The notes under the pieces are model-generated. The model made no database searches, was not told the origin of the DNA, and saw only the letters and a program-made list of their open reading frames with translations. A stretch of 64,000 nucleotides of DNA from Owenia fusiformis (Eukaryota; Annelida; Polychaeta; Sabellida; Oweniidae). The stretch spans positions 18,499,759 to 18,563,758 of the forward strand of contig CAIIXF020000009.1 of NCBI GenBank assembly GCA_903813345.2. Direction: 5' to 3'. Of the stretch, positions 61,801-64,000 are shown piece after piece. The stretch's first letter is position 1. The number at the start of each line of letters is the position of its first letter. Position numbers and translations under genes: made by a program.

Positions 61801-62464
61801 TTGTTCTCACATCTGGTTCCTTTTGTTTTACAGAATGGCTACACCCCACTTCATATTGCCGCAAAGAAGAACCAGATGGACATTGCTACCACCCTCTTGG
61901 AATATGGTGCCAAGCCAGATGCCGAATCCAAGGTTTGTGCCATGCCATTTTATATAACATTTACAGTAGTCTTGGATCAAGCCCTTGTCTTGTCCCATTC
62001 CTACTTTTTGATTTACTTATTAAGTATAGATATTGGTACTGGGGGAGGGGTAGAGGTCCAAGACTTAATGTACATGCATGTGTAATTTAATGTAATGTAT
62101 TTTCAAGTTTAACATCTGCACATGCTCCAGGTTCACCATAAACAAACCTGAAATGACTGAAATACTTAAGTATTATAATTTGTCTATATTTGTAACTAAG
62201 ATACTAATAGGGGAAATAAATTCAAGTGTTTTGGTACAAAATGAAAACATTGTATGTGCACATCAAAAAATAACAGATTTCAATTTCAAAGACAAAAACC
62301 AACTCATAGATGTGTACTGTAATGCTCATATTTTCATTTAATTGTAAAATACGTTTTTCTTGCAGAGTGGATTCACGCCACTACATCTTGCGTCCCAGGA
62401 AGGACACACAGACATGGTTTCCCTCCTTCTGGAACATAAAGCATCTGTCAACTGCTCTGCTAAG
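7730..62464 (+). CDS. Ankyrin gene (multi-exon, 3' end outside window)
   Basis: The joined exons listed separately code for roughly 700 residues: a Ser-rich N-terminus and ankyrin repeats 1-20. Order, register and exact repeat variants ([11 protein letters not shown] start, the short fifth repeat followed by [19 protein letters not shown]) match the membrane-binding domain of canonical ankyrins rather than other ankyrin-repeat proteins. In this family that domain binds ion channels, transporters and cell-adhesion proteins, while the later ZU5/UPA domains bind spectrin. Every intron is phase 0 with GT..AG ends. Repeats 21-24 and the C-terminal domains are missing because the window ends. Introns are very large (22.9, 8.7 and 9.9 kb), which is usual for ankyrin genes. 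Vertebrate paralogue assignment is not possible from this sequence, although by eye it is closest to ANK2. Confidence 0.95.
8031..8104 (+). repeat. tRNA-derived SINE head
   Basis: A box A-like stretch (TAGCTCAGCAGTAGCGCG, 8040-8057) and a box B-like stretch (GGATTCGATCC, 8082-8092) lie at tRNA spacing, and CCGG/CCGG can form a T stem. The flanks do not form an acceptor stem and the anticodon arm is degenerate. This is therefore a tRNA-derived pol III promoter, as in a SINE, not a working tRNA gene. The SINE body probably continues rightwards to about 8330, but its 3' end cannot be fixed from a single copy. Confidence 0.65.
9580..9749. mobile_element. CAGGCCCGTAG-family MITE, copy 1
   Basis: A 170-base element with inverted ends CAGGCCCGTAGC and GCTACGGGCCTG, a C homopolymer near one end, and flanking CACT on both sides. 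It is related in inverted orientation to the copy at 13620-13825, sharing an interior that includes the TCACTTGAGAAGTGCTC region. Elements with this terminus are common in marine invertebrate genomes, to my knowledge. No coding capacity. Confidence 0.75.
10238..10294. repeat. Perfect 15-base hairpin
   Basis: GATTATTGATATAGT at 10238-10252 is exactly reverse-complemented at 10280-10294 with a 27-base loop. It is AT-rich, and no associated gene or transposon end is visible. It may be chance in AT-rich DNA or a small fold-back remnant. Confidence 0.5.
10642..10675. repeat. 34-base dispersed repeat, copy 1
   Basis: This 34-base stretch is perfectly repeated in reverse complement at 19143-19176. 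The surrounding sequences do not match, so it is a short isolated shared segment. Confidence 0.7.
10905..11040 (+). repeat. Old interspersed repeat (diverged copy)
   Basis: Resembles 49060-49190 in the same orientation: TTAACTACATG, then TTTTGTTTAT, a (T)CTCTTTTC block, GCATTTTAAA and a (C)CTTTATC/ATGACC-like block in the same order. A weaker match lies near 53420-53470. Divergence is high, so this is an old repeat of unknown class. Confidence 0.35.
12589..12597 (+). CDS. Candidate alternative ankyrin first exon (Met-Gln-Asp)
   Basis: ATG CAG GAC is followed directly by a strong GTAAGT donor, in phase 0, so it would join in frame to SDGNASF at 30769 and give a very short N-terminus. Vertebrate ankyrin genes use several alternative short first exons at this position. 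An in-frame TAG lies five codons upstream, and the local sequence (12545-12600) is richer in GC and CpG than its surroundings. There is no direct similarity, so this is a candidate only. Confidence 0.25.
13620..13825. mobile_element. CAGGCCCGTAG-family MITE, copy 2
   Basis: Inverted ends CAGGCCCGTAGCCAGG and CTGGCTACGGGCCTG flanked by a direct GATAT on both sides (13615-13619 and 13826-13830). It has several G or C homopolymer tracts and shares its interior with the element at 9580-9749 in reverse orientation. It is non-coding and non-autonomous. Confidence 0.85.
14738..15118. mobile_element. MITE with TACCCT ends and 9-bp target duplication
   Basis: The element begins TACCCTGCGTGC and ends TGCAAAGGGTA, and GTGTTTCTT is duplicated exactly on both sides (14729-14737 and 15119-15127). 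A 72-base internally deleted relative with the same two ends is at 29645-29716. A 9-bp duplication suggests a Mutator-like (MULE) parent; this is an inference from duplication length. The interior is unusually GC-rich for the window, with a CCCCGCCCCC box, TGACGTCA, a TATATA stretch near 14987 and a GTGAGT donor-like site at about 15034, so the copy could carry promoter activity. Confidence 0.8.
15145..15969. mobile_element. Mariner-like non-autonomous element with ~200-base inverted ends
   Basis: Ends TCAGGTGTCCC and GGGACACCTGA are flanked by TA. The inverted similarity extends inward for about 200 bases (15145-15345 against 15775-15969) at high but imperfect identity, including the block ending at CATACCGGAG. 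There is no transposase frame inside. TA duplication and the sequence of the ends fit the Tc1/mariner superfamily. The spacer has weaker resemblance to the arms, as if an arm had been duplicated internally. Confidence 0.8.
16434..17217. mobile_element. TACCGTATTCTCT-family element, probably nested or dimeric
   Basis: The left end TACCGTATTCTCTGTAATTA (16434) is matched in reverse complement at the right end (17217), with GCGCCCA-type motifs just inside both. A third similar end in the same orientation as the left one (TACCGTATTCTCTCCAATAA) starts at 17013. The block is therefore either one element inserted near another or a dimer whose last part, 17013-17217, is a complete short copy. No coding frame. 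Confidence 0.7.
19143..19176. repeat. 34-base dispersed repeat, copy 2
   Basis: Perfect reverse complement of 10642-10675, 8.5 kb away in the same intron. Confidence 0.7.
20552..20733. repeat. Possible CAGTAAAACC-ended MITE
   Basis: The left CAGTAAAACCATATGTG and the right CAGGTTTGACTG are imperfect inverted ends. Similar CAGTAAAACC termini occur in the element at 31325-31582. About 180 bases, non-coding. The match at the ends is only moderate. Confidence 0.4.
22085..22240 (+). repeat. Old interspersed repeat family, copy A
   Basis: Shares an ordered set of blocks with 45855-45990 and 48755-48890: a GAAATGAG/GGAATAAAG start, an AGATACTT/ACACTTTC block, TCAAATTTTAG(A)GAGAAA, GAGTGAAATAA and ACAGAC/ACAAACTGATATT. 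The copies are strongly diverged. Its class is unknown. Confidence 0.45.
22985..23140 (+). repeat. Two-copy direct duplication of about 75 bases
   Basis: The segment running from ATCAGATGAGTGTTT to CATCCTCGTGCATTTCTTAT is repeated immediately with few changes (second copy from about 23065). A simple local tandem duplication inside the intron. Confidence 0.75.
27210..27669. mobile_element. TTAA-flanked MITE
   Basis: Inverted ends GGATGCAGTACC and GGTACTGCATCC lie directly inside TTAA on both sides (27210-27213 and 27666-27669). A TTAA target duplication is characteristic of the piggyBac and Kolobok superfamilies. The 460-base unit is non-coding, slightly GC-richer than its surroundings, and so non-autonomous. 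Confidence 0.8.
29645..29716. mobile_element. Internally deleted 72-base copy of the TACCCT-ended MITE
   Basis: It starts TACCCTGCGCGCAGAGTCTAG and ends GCGAATGCAAAGGGTA, both nearly identical to the ends of 14738-15118, but about 310 interior bases are missing. Flanks TTCTCTATT and TTCTGTATA look like a diverged 9-base duplication. The deletion explains the high-identity match to only the outer parts of the larger copy. Confidence 0.75.
30281..30325. repeat. CAAA/CAAG microsatellite
   Basis: Imperfect run of AACAAG and AAACAAAC units. Simple sequence, no other role visible. Confidence 0.7.
30769..30870 (+). CDS. Ankyrin exon: repeat 1 (N-terminal cap)
   Basis: Thirty-four codons, [20 protein letters not shown] and onward to DINTSNA, between TTTGCAG and GTAAGT, both phase 0. 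The [11 protein letters not shown] signature opens the membrane-binding domain of animal ankyrins, with helices LRAARAG and EKVLEYLK. The conserved DIN of the beta hairpin follows. Alternative first exons splice onto this exon in the vertebrate genes, and its phase-0 start permits the same here. Confidence 0.95.
31325..31582. mobile_element. Possible MITE containing a 75-base tandem repeat
   Basis: The left part TATACAG..CCTGTTAGTGGAACACCT resembles the reverse complement of the right part, which ends GACAGGTTTTACTGTATA. Inside are two 75-base tandem units, marked by CCTCTATAAGTGGAACACCT ending near 31445 and 31520. The arrangement (CAGTAAAACC-type ends around repeated AGTGGAACACCTC motifs) is typical of small non-autonomous DNA elements. 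Confidence 0.5.
32936..33170. repeat. GGCGGATCCAG / C-tract repeat
   Basis: Starts CACTGGCGGATCCAGAAG with a GGGGGG tract and ends near CTTGCCCCCCCTCC. The interior is rich in GGCCCAAA and GGCCTA motifs. It has the same style as the CAGGCCCGTAG elements but different ends, so it is probably a separate or very diverged MITE. Confidence 0.4.
33257..33355 (+). CDS. Ankyrin exon: repeat 2
   Basis: Ninety-nine bases, exactly one 33-residue repeat: [14 protein letters not shown].. ..ANVDAATK, bounded by TTTTAG and GTATTA in phase 0. The [12 protein letters not shown] motif is the canonical second repeat of ankyrins, with A in place of the usual T-P. The exon edges fall at the beta-hairpin tip of the repeat fold, so the exon equals one structural module. 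Confidence 0.95.
33691..33789 (+). CDS. Ankyrin exon: repeat 3
   Basis: [20 protein letters not shown].. ..KVNLQSQ, 33 codons between CTTTCAG and GTATTT, phase 0. The KGNTALHIA(S/A)LAGQ signature is diagnostic of ankyrin repeat 3. The usual glycine of the hairpin (xGA) is replaced by SAK here, a mild departure from the consensus. Confidence 0.95.
34505..34627. repeat. Degenerate CAGGCCCGTAG-family copy
   Basis: Contains TTTGGCCC, ATATCACTTG, AGAATGGTGAAAA and a long C tract, in the order seen in the elements at 9580 and 13620, ending GGCAATGGGCCTG. One terminus is eroded. It ends only about 40 bases before the repeat-4 exon. Confidence 0.6.
34667..34765 (+). CDS. Ankyrin exon: repeat 4
   Basis: [20 protein letters not shown].. 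..QQGLATE, 99 bases between TTTCAG and GTAAGT, phase 0. [11 protein letters not shown] is one of the most invariant segments of all ankyrins. An open frame continues into the intron for 28 codons after the donor without any similarity, so the donor rather than the stop marks the end. Confidence 0.96.
35535..35905 (+). repeat. Degenerate ~28-base minisatellite
   Basis: Units built on GTGTTCATCACACTATTCG and TTCACTACAA repeat several times near-perfectly at 35540-35660. They then degenerate into variants such as AAGTGTTCAACACCATGTTT ACTGC units up to about 35905. Local tandem expansion with homogenised and decayed parts. Confidence 0.75.
36077..36158. repeat. C-tract repeat fragment, CTGGCTACGCCCCTG end
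   Basis: Two C-rich tracts each followed by CTGACTGAAA, ending GCTGGCTACGCCCCTG, similar to the right end of the element at 13620-13825. A truncated relative of that family. Confidence 0.5.
36470..36655 (+). CDS. Ankyrin exon: repeats 5 and 6
   Basis: Sixty-two codons between TTACAG and GTCAGT, phase 0. Repeat 5 is the shortened 29-residue repeat typical of ankyrins ([15 protein letters not shown].. ending NDSRGK). Repeat 6 starts [20 protein letters not shown] and ends VDVQSK. The missing four residues in repeat 5 and LPALHIAA in place of TPLHIAA are family-specific and exclude a generic ankyrin-repeat protein. In vertebrate ankyrins this pair is likewise coded together. The coding strand is GC-richer than the adjoining introns. 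Confidence 0.97.
36843..36863 (+). CDS. Candidate ankyrin microexon 1 (NEKRGIE)
   Basis: Seven codons, AAT GAG AAA CGT GGC ATT GAG, between CCAATCACAG and GTAATA. They are in phase 0 and would insert between repeats 6 and 7 without disturbing the frame. Vertebrate ANK2 has a short optional insertion at exactly this position, which supports the idea of an optional hairpin linker. The pyrimidine tract is weak. An alternative is chance occurrence of AG..GT around 21 open bases. Confidence 0.4.
37440..37469 (+). CDS. Candidate ankyrin microexon 2 ([10 protein letters not shown])
   Basis: Ten codons between TGCGTTACAG and GTTTGT, phase 0, again between repeats 6 and 7. The V-N-x-T-T part is reminiscent of the optional ANK2 insertion at this site. 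This and the candidate at 36843 could be used alternatively or together, lengthening the loop by 7, 10 or 17 residues. Its acceptor has a poor pyrimidine tract, so regulated rather than constitutive inclusion would be expected. Confidence 0.45.
37470..39619 (+). other. Intron before repeat 7
   Basis: 2.1 kb AT-rich intron. I see no repeat element, RNA gene or further microexon with convincing splice sites. Confidence 0.6.
39620..39718 (+). CDS. Ankyrin exon: repeat 7
   Basis: [20 protein letters not shown].. ..ADVNYQAR, 99 bases between GTTTTCAG and GTATGT, phase 0. [14 protein letters not shown] is the invariant seventh repeat. The VNYQAR ending is more invertebrate-like than the VDFTAR of vertebrates (from memory of the family). 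Usage of CCC, GAC and GTC codons raises GC relative to the introns. Confidence 0.96.
39970..40068 (+). CDS. Ankyrin exon: repeat 8
   Basis: [20 protein letters not shown].. ..QIETRTK, 99 bases between GTTTAG and GTGAAT, phase 0. NxIxPLHVASKxGxTN matches repeat 8. V replaces the usual T before PLHVAS and W replaces the variable residue before G, both tolerated in this repeat. Confidence 0.95.
40386..40511 (+). repeat. 18-base tandem repeat abutting a splice acceptor
   Basis: Seven copies of an 18-base unit (TTTCAACTGCTCATTGTG with single-base variants) end directly at the TTTCCAG acceptor of the repeat-9 exon. Their CTGCTCATTGTGTTTC content supplies the pyrimidine-rich tract. Each unit lacks stops in two frames, which creates artificial open frames running into the exon. 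Confidence 0.9.
40518..40616 (+). CDS. Ankyrin exon: repeat 9
   Basis: [20 protein letters not shown].. ..QQAAKTK, 99 bases between TTTCCAG and GTACCA, phase 0. [14 protein letters not shown] is the ninth repeat. M replaces the second leucine of the usual ELLLERGA. The upstream open frame through the 18-base repeat array is not coding: the family register places the exon start at the D. Confidence 0.95.
41116..41214 (+). CDS. Ankyrin exon: repeat 10
   Basis: [20 protein letters not shown].. ..PVDEVTV, 99 bases between TTTTAG and GTAAGA, phase 0. The MAAQGDH motif and the VDEVT ending with no lysine are specific to repeat 10, and the Cys of DC(A/V) is conserved in the family. Confidence 0.96.
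41689..41787 (+). CDS. Ankyrin exon: repeat 11
   Basis: [20 protein letters not shown].. ..EPNSRAL, 99 bases between TTGCAG and GTATGT, phase 0. D(Y/H)[11 protein letters not shown] and the PN(S/A)RAL ending define repeat 11. The KKCEPN hairpin lacks the usual glycine (commonly KxAxPN), a small local variation. Confidence 0.96.
42001..42190 (+). repeat. 65-base tandem repeat, three copies
   Basis: Units starting AAGGGTG(T/C)CATTGACTTA at 42001, 42066 and 42131 are nearly identical, and the third loses similarity after about 57 bases. The array sits about 115 bases before the acceptor of the next exon. Very low divergence implies recent expansion, so copy number is likely polymorphic. Confidence 0.92.
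42305..42601 (+). CDS. Ankyrin exon: repeats 12, 13 and 14
   Basis: A single 297-base exon (99 codons, three whole repeats) between CTTTCAG and GTGAGT. Repeat 12 is [20 protein letters not shown].., repeat 13 [20 protein letters not shown].., and repeat 14 [20 protein letters not shown].. ending VDARAR. ACKKNRI, FMGH and GETALH are ankyrin-specific. Fusion of three modules into one exon contrasts with the one-repeat exons on either side. In vertebrate ankyrins these repeats are likewise partly grouped. It has the highest GC of the upstream coding exons. Confidence 0.97.
42933..44030. mobile_element. Mariner-like non-autonomous element, ~160-base inverted ends
   Basis: Ends CAGGGTGGTCCAAAAAAA and its reverse complement are flanked by TA (42931-42932 and 44031-44032). 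The arms match over about 160 bases with few differences, down to the GGTGCAAAC block and beyond. The interior of about 780 bases has no transposase. The end sequence and TA duplication fit Tc1/mariner. It is distinct from the 15145-15969 element, whose ends read CAGGTGTCCC. Confidence 0.85.
45855..45990 (+). repeat. Old interspersed repeat family, copy B
   Basis: Shares the AAGGAATAAAGTAAACAGGC, AATTGTAGAAA, TCAAATTTTGAGAGAAAC and GAGTGAAATAAGCATAAACA blocks with the copies at 22085 and 48755, in the same order and orientation. Confidence 0.5.
47198..48496 (+). CDS. Non-LTR retrotransposon reverse transcriptase, 5'-truncated remnant
   Basis: A 432-codon open frame. From about residue 10 it carries reverse-transcriptase motifs [15 protein letters not shown], then YADD (residues 34-37) as the catalytic Asp pair, [15 protein letters not shown], and a thumb/C-terminal region with [10 protein letters not shown] and TEWNKLSP(E)IR. 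Near the end C352, C354, H363 and C368 form a C-x-C...H...C zinc-ribbon-like knuckle, as found at the C-terminus of several jockey/CR1-like elements. Upstream endonuclease and the first RT motifs are absent, as expected from incomplete target-primed reverse transcription. The first nine codons are probably host sequence. No stop or frameshift is seen, so the insertion is recent. It lies in an ankyrin intron in the sense orientation. Clade beyond jockey/CR1-like is not settled. Confidence 0.85.
   Translation: MSYSFYPVFILGPLLFLIYINDLPDNLNSKCFIYADDTSIYQSFTAETATEMNNALQEDLNHIFQWSEVWKLNFKASKSKDLTFCNPKKREILTIDLSLGNDIIPRVNSHKHLGLILDRNLTFDLHITELGARIDKLLNPLKALCQKINGKHLETIFKSFILPLFDYGDILYGCANTTKLQLLDRLYYKAACICSGTLHGTSTIKVLNNLNWPTLTKRRQYHRSIFMYRAHNNMQPSYVLNIFEPLKRNHAYGLRNQLSYTIPNKSSFSNRSCISKTLTEWNKLSPEIRNLPTLSIFKSRLKIDLFNDDVTNSSDLSVSRKQEIIFNRVRCDLIFKAHLYAHNFTNINSPICQCGMDGETTNHVIFHCNLRSTFWTEFENELKNMNIEYSTKYRSQRDKLSLILNGDKRLPKAVNLNILKCSAIFFERCKNV
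47215..48690 (+). mobile_element. 5'-truncated non-LTR retrotransposon insertion with poly(A)
   Basis: The unit runs from about 47215, where RT similarity starts, through a 168-base 3' UTR to a run of 27 A residues (48664-48690) preceded by AAATAAAT. The 5' boundary is inferred from the onset of similarity. I could not find a convincing target-site duplication. Confidence 0.75.
48755..49190 (+). repeat. Old interspersed repeat, copy C (longest)
   Basis: The first part (48755-48890) matches the family at 22085 and 45855. The last part (49060-49190) matches 10905-11040. This suggests that the two block sets belong to one longer ancient element of which the others are fragments. No coding capacity and no clear ends. 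It begins soon after the retrotransposon poly(A). Confidence 0.4.
49480..49860 (+). repeat. Decayed ~30-base minisatellite
   Basis: Imperfect units on the theme GAAGTATATAGTATTGGGAT, clearest at 49735-49840 where GGATTATTGAAGTAT recurs several times. Earlier units are more diverged. Confidence 0.6.
51264..51461 (+). CDS. Ankyrin exon: repeats 15 and 16
   Basis: Sixty-six codons between TTCCAG and GTACAT, phase 0. Repeat 15 is [20 protein letters not shown].. ..PNATTK and repeat 16 is [20 protein letters not shown].. ..[20 protein letters not shown](T) after the preceding ARAR matches the ankyrin junction between repeats 14 and 15 exactly, which confirms splicing across the 8.7 kb intron. An overlapping shadow frame (51226-51453) is not coding. 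Confidence 0.97.
51753..51950 (+). CDS. Ankyrin exon: repeats 17 and 18
   Basis: Sixty-six codons between TTTTACAG and GTAGGT, phase 0. Repeat 17 is [20 protein letters not shown].. ..PNVQGK and repeat 18 is [20 protein letters not shown].. ..PHCAAK. KYGK and the HY(D/N)N-VA(L)LLL form of repeat 18 are characteristic. The Cys in PHCAAK replaces a Ser/Thr/Ala seen in other members. Confidence 0.97.
56785..56948. repeat. Palindromic GGTACC array, left
   Basis: Seven units of about 20 bases (ACGGTACCGTACGGTACCGT and close variants), each made of two self-complementary decamers, separated by 0-9 bases of variable sequence such as TTGC or TTAAGAGT. The array is strikingly CpG- and GC-rich for this AT-rich window. 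Confidence 0.9.
57141..58326 (-). other. Candidate two-exon minus-strand transcript inside the GGTACC element
   Basis: On the minus strand an 80-base exon (58326-58247) lies between TTTTTGCAG and GTAAGT. An exon starting at 57557 after TATTTCCAG can follow it in frame to a TAA at 57377-57379, with AATAAA at 57146-57141. The joined frame reads [17 protein letters not shown] and onward through a leucine-rich run. In a second frame the last exon ends in an Ala/Pro-rich peptide at 57463-57465. No start exon or similarity is recognised, so this may be a non-coding or decayed gene. Confidence 0.2.
58610..58805. repeat. Degenerate CATGGTGATATGACATTGG repeat
   Basis: The motif (A)CATGGTGATATGACATTGGA recurs four to five times with insertions, mostly between 58698 and 58800, with weaker matches earlier. 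A minisatellite within the GGTACC-bounded element. Confidence 0.7.
59733..59830. repeat. 98-base imperfect palindrome
   Basis: From GTTATGTACTGGGAGG to CCGTACATAAC the sequence folds on itself around AGATATGCATATCT, with matching GGGTTCATCC / GGATGAACCC arms and near-zero loop. It could extrude as a cruciform. It lies 370 bases inside the right GGTACC array. A hairpin transposon or an internal control site of the element are both possible. Confidence 0.75.
59940..60000. repeat. Three-copy GGAAGCGGGAAGATATGCA repeat
   Basis: Three successive, slightly shortened copies of about 20 bases, GC-rich relative to their surroundings, between the palindrome and the right GGTACC array. Confidence 0.75.
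60205..60453. repeat. Palindromic GGTACC array, right
   Basis: Ten units of ACGGTACCGTACGGTACCGT-like sequence (one a single decamer), spaced by 4-11 variable bases such as ATCTGAGCAAA or GTTC. Variants keep the GGTACC core and change outer bases (CCAT, GCAC). Open frames on both strands across it are artefacts of the repeat. Confidence 0.9.
60956..60990 (+). promoter_or_regulatory. Probable internal ankyrin promoter (TATA box and initiator)
   Basis: TATATAAAG at 60956-60964 is followed by TTCAGCC at 60981-60987, whose A lies 28 bases downstream of the first T of the TATA box. That is the spacing expected of a TATA/initiator core promoter. A 450-base leader would then precede the ATG at 61435. 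It lies just outside the right end of the GGTACC element. TATA-like sequences are frequent in AT-rich DNA, so the support is the pairing with the downstream open frame. Confidence 0.45.
61435..61833 (+). CDS. Candidate alternative first exon of a short ankyrin isoform
   Basis: An ATG with A at -3 and an in-frame TGA 33 bases upstream opens a frame ([16 protein letters not shown]..) that has no stop before, and is in the same frame as, the repeat-19 exon at 61834. Its first 110 residues are basic, Ser/Pro/Gly-rich ([38 protein letters not shown]) and coded by GC-rich sequence unlike the flanking intron. The last part (61785-61833) looks like intron sequence with a pyrimidine-rich acceptor. The exon could be read through, or spliced from an in-frame GTGGGT at about 61789; the stronger-looking GTATGT at 61785 would break the frame. 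The product would be a short ankyrin with repeats 19-24 only. Confidence 0.5.
61834..61932 (+). CDS. Ankyrin exon: repeat 19
   Basis: [20 protein letters not shown].. ..PDAESK, 99 bases between TTTTACAG and GTTTGT, phase 0. [14 protein letters not shown](M/V) is the invariant nineteenth repeat, which confirms continuity with PHCAAK across the 9.9 kb intron. This is also the first repeat that the candidate short isoform would contain. Confidence 0.97.
62366..62464 (+). CDS. Ankyrin exon: repeat 20
   Basis: [20 protein letters not shown].. ..VNCSAK, 99 bases between TCTTGCAG and GTATAT, phase 0. [15 protein letters not shown] is the twentieth repeat and nearly identical to ANK2. It is the last ankyrin exon in the window: repeats 21-24 should lie further right. 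Confidence 0.97.
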
Positions 62465-64000
62465 GTATATATATTATACTGTTCTTATTCAAAATGGTGC
62501 TTTCAGATATTTGGATGTTACCAATTAGAAACAAGGAAGGACTACTTGGTTGTCAAGTTAATGAAGTCAACTGTTAAATTATGCACCTCAACTGTAAACC
62601 TCAATTCTCCAGTTTTCATTCAAGAAATATATTTGTCAACATGCAACTTAGATCAAAGTATTATTTAACATCGTGATTATTTGACTTGGTGGTTAGACTG
62701 TTTTGTAAAGGTTTATAGGGTTTTGCCTTCTATACTTTGGATTGGAAGATTCTCCAGACACTTTTCAATTAATACTTGTTATGTCAGATTAACATAATTT
62801 ACTGAATTACTTTGCTTTGATGTTATCCGTGTGTGAATTATTACATGCTTACTATAAGTGTAAAGATTTAGGGAATGTCCAGCAATTTAAGTGAAAAGAA
62901 GGGAATGCCCAGGAATTTAAGTGAAAAGAAGGGAATGCCCAGCAATTTAAGTGAAAAGAAGGGAATGCCCAGCAATTTAAGTGAAAAGAAGAGAATGCCC
63001 AGCAATCTAAGTGAAAAGAAGGGAATGCTTTTAAGTGAAAAGAAGGGAATGCCCAGCAATTTAAGTGAAAAGATGTAAATGCCCAGCAATTTAAGTGAAA
63101 AGAAAGGAATGCCCAGCAAATTAAGTCAAAAGAAGGGAGTACCCAGCAATTTAATTCCACACAAAACTGCTGTAAAGTATTTCAGTTTAGAGAGTGCATC
63201 TTAACAAGCACAGTATTTATAATACCTCGTGGAAAAGTGGATGGTTTTCTTTAGAATGATCTGGAAGAGAAAGATTTCTAATCTTGTCTTGATAACAATT
63301 TGGGATTAACAATTTAGCATGTTGATAATGAATTAAGAGTTATCTACATGAAGCAATTGCTGGTATAATTATGGCATGTACTGCTCTTATGTACCTGACA
63401 TTGAATGTATGCCTCAAATGAGAGGCTTTGTGATATTTTTAACAAAACATTTTATTTGTTGTTTATTTTTATTTGTTGATCAAGTTCTAAATACAGACTC
63501 ATGTGGGGTGCTTGTTATGAGGCAAATCACATTTCAGCATTATTTCTCTTATCCTATCAGAGTCATTCAGGGACCAGTGAATTTAGAATCCCTGGATGGT
63601 AGACCCTGCCACCAAAGTTGTGATAAACTATCTGTATATGCATATTCGGTGTCACACCCAGTCTAAGGTAATCCAACAAATATAAGTATACCATCCATGA
63701 AAAAGCAATTCACAAAATAGTCAAACATCCCAAAAAATCCTGTTTTAAAAACTAAAGCAATTCAAAAAAGTCTAAAATTATCTGATAACATGTACGTACA
63801 TGTAATTGGTTGCCTAAAGAAGATTCTCTTGCCATGTAAAATAGCTGCTAAATTTGAATCTTGTGAAATATTTCAGTGTAAAATAGAGAAGCGGCCACAG
63901 AATCTAGACTTGTTGTTGCACCATATTAATACAAATGTCAGTAGATCAAACATTTTATTTAGAATTTAGAGAGAAATGTATTTAAAAAGGCACAAATAAT
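62465..64000 (+). other. Intron after repeat 20 (to window end)
   Basis: Contains the 30-base minisatellite at 62871-63155. No further ankyrin exon or other gene is visible. The open frame 63376-63666 has no recognisable features. Confidence 0.6.
62871..63155 (+). repeat. 30-base purine-rich minisatellite, about ten copies
   Basis: Units of GGGAATGCCCAGCAATTTAA followed by GTGAAAAGAA repeat from 62871 to about 63155. There is one 24-base shortened unit (from 63021) and increasing divergence at the right end. Long stop-free frames on both strands (Leu/Phe-rich on the minus strand) are by-products of the period being divisible by three. Confidence 0.92.

Larger units (their letters stand above)
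51951..61833 (+). other. Ankyrin intron between repeats 18 and 19 (9.9 kb)
   Basis: From 51951 to 56759 I see AT-rich intron with no element better than weak simple repeats (for example repeated ATGGCAG motifs around 52240-52470). 56760-60468 is the unusual element with GGTACC arrays. 60469-61434 is a probable internal promoter and 5' UTR, and 61435 onward an alternative first coding exon. Confidence 0.6.

Noticed and set aside
62852-63160. Leu/Phe-rich and Ser/Lys-rich repeated open frames
   Set aside because: These are translations of the 30-base minisatellite; the period divisible by three removes stops without coding selection.

Overview
This window is AT-rich animal genomic DNA, most likely from a marine invertebrate. 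It is dominated by one very large, intron-rich gene for a canonical ankyrin, the spectrin-binding membrane adaptor of the ANK1/ANK2/ANK3 family, on the + strand. Sixteen coding exons are supported by direct protein similarity or by a consistent start, frame and splice sites. Two in-frame microexons and two alternative first exons are candidates. Together they cover the N-terminus and ankyrin repeats 1 to 20 of the usual 24. The rest of the gene (last repeats, ZU5, UPA and death domains) lies beyond the right edge. Every intron is phase 0, and most exons are exactly 99 bases (one 33-residue repeat) or a multiple of that. The host species cannot be fixed from the sequence. The gene looks closest to vertebrate ANK2 by eye, but a single pre-duplication ankyrin of an invertebrate deuterostome or another bilaterian is the likeliest reading.

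Layout. Positions 1-7729 are upstream DNA with one fold-back repeat and no convincing gene. The start codon is in a 120-base exon at 7730-7849, followed by a 22.9 kb first intron (7850-30768) full of non-autonomous DNA transposons (mariner-like, TTAA-type, 9-bp-TSD type, a CAGGCCCGTAG family) and one tRNA-derived SINE head. Repeats 1 to 14 are coded between 30769 and 42601. An 8.7 kb intron (42602-51263) carries a 1.1 kb TA-flanked element with long inverted ends and a 5'-truncated non-LTR retrotransposon whose 432-codon remnant is still open. Repeats 15 to 18 are at 51264-51950. A 9.9 kb intron (51951-61833) follows, then repeats 19 and 20 (61834-62464), then intron to the end.

Two things stand out in the 9.9 kb intron. 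The first is a 3.7 kb TA-flanked unit (56760-60468) with short imperfect inverted ends. Just inside both ends it has arrays of the self-complementary decamer ACGGTACCGT, which is unlike anything else here. The second is a TATA box plus initiator at about 60956-60984, followed by a GC-richer open frame from an ATG at 61435 that runs in frame into the repeat-19 exon. This looks like an internal promoter for a short ankyrin isoform lacking the first 18 repeats. No bacterial-type features (operons, CRISPR, Shine-Dalgarno sites) are present, and no functional tRNA or rRNA gene was seen.
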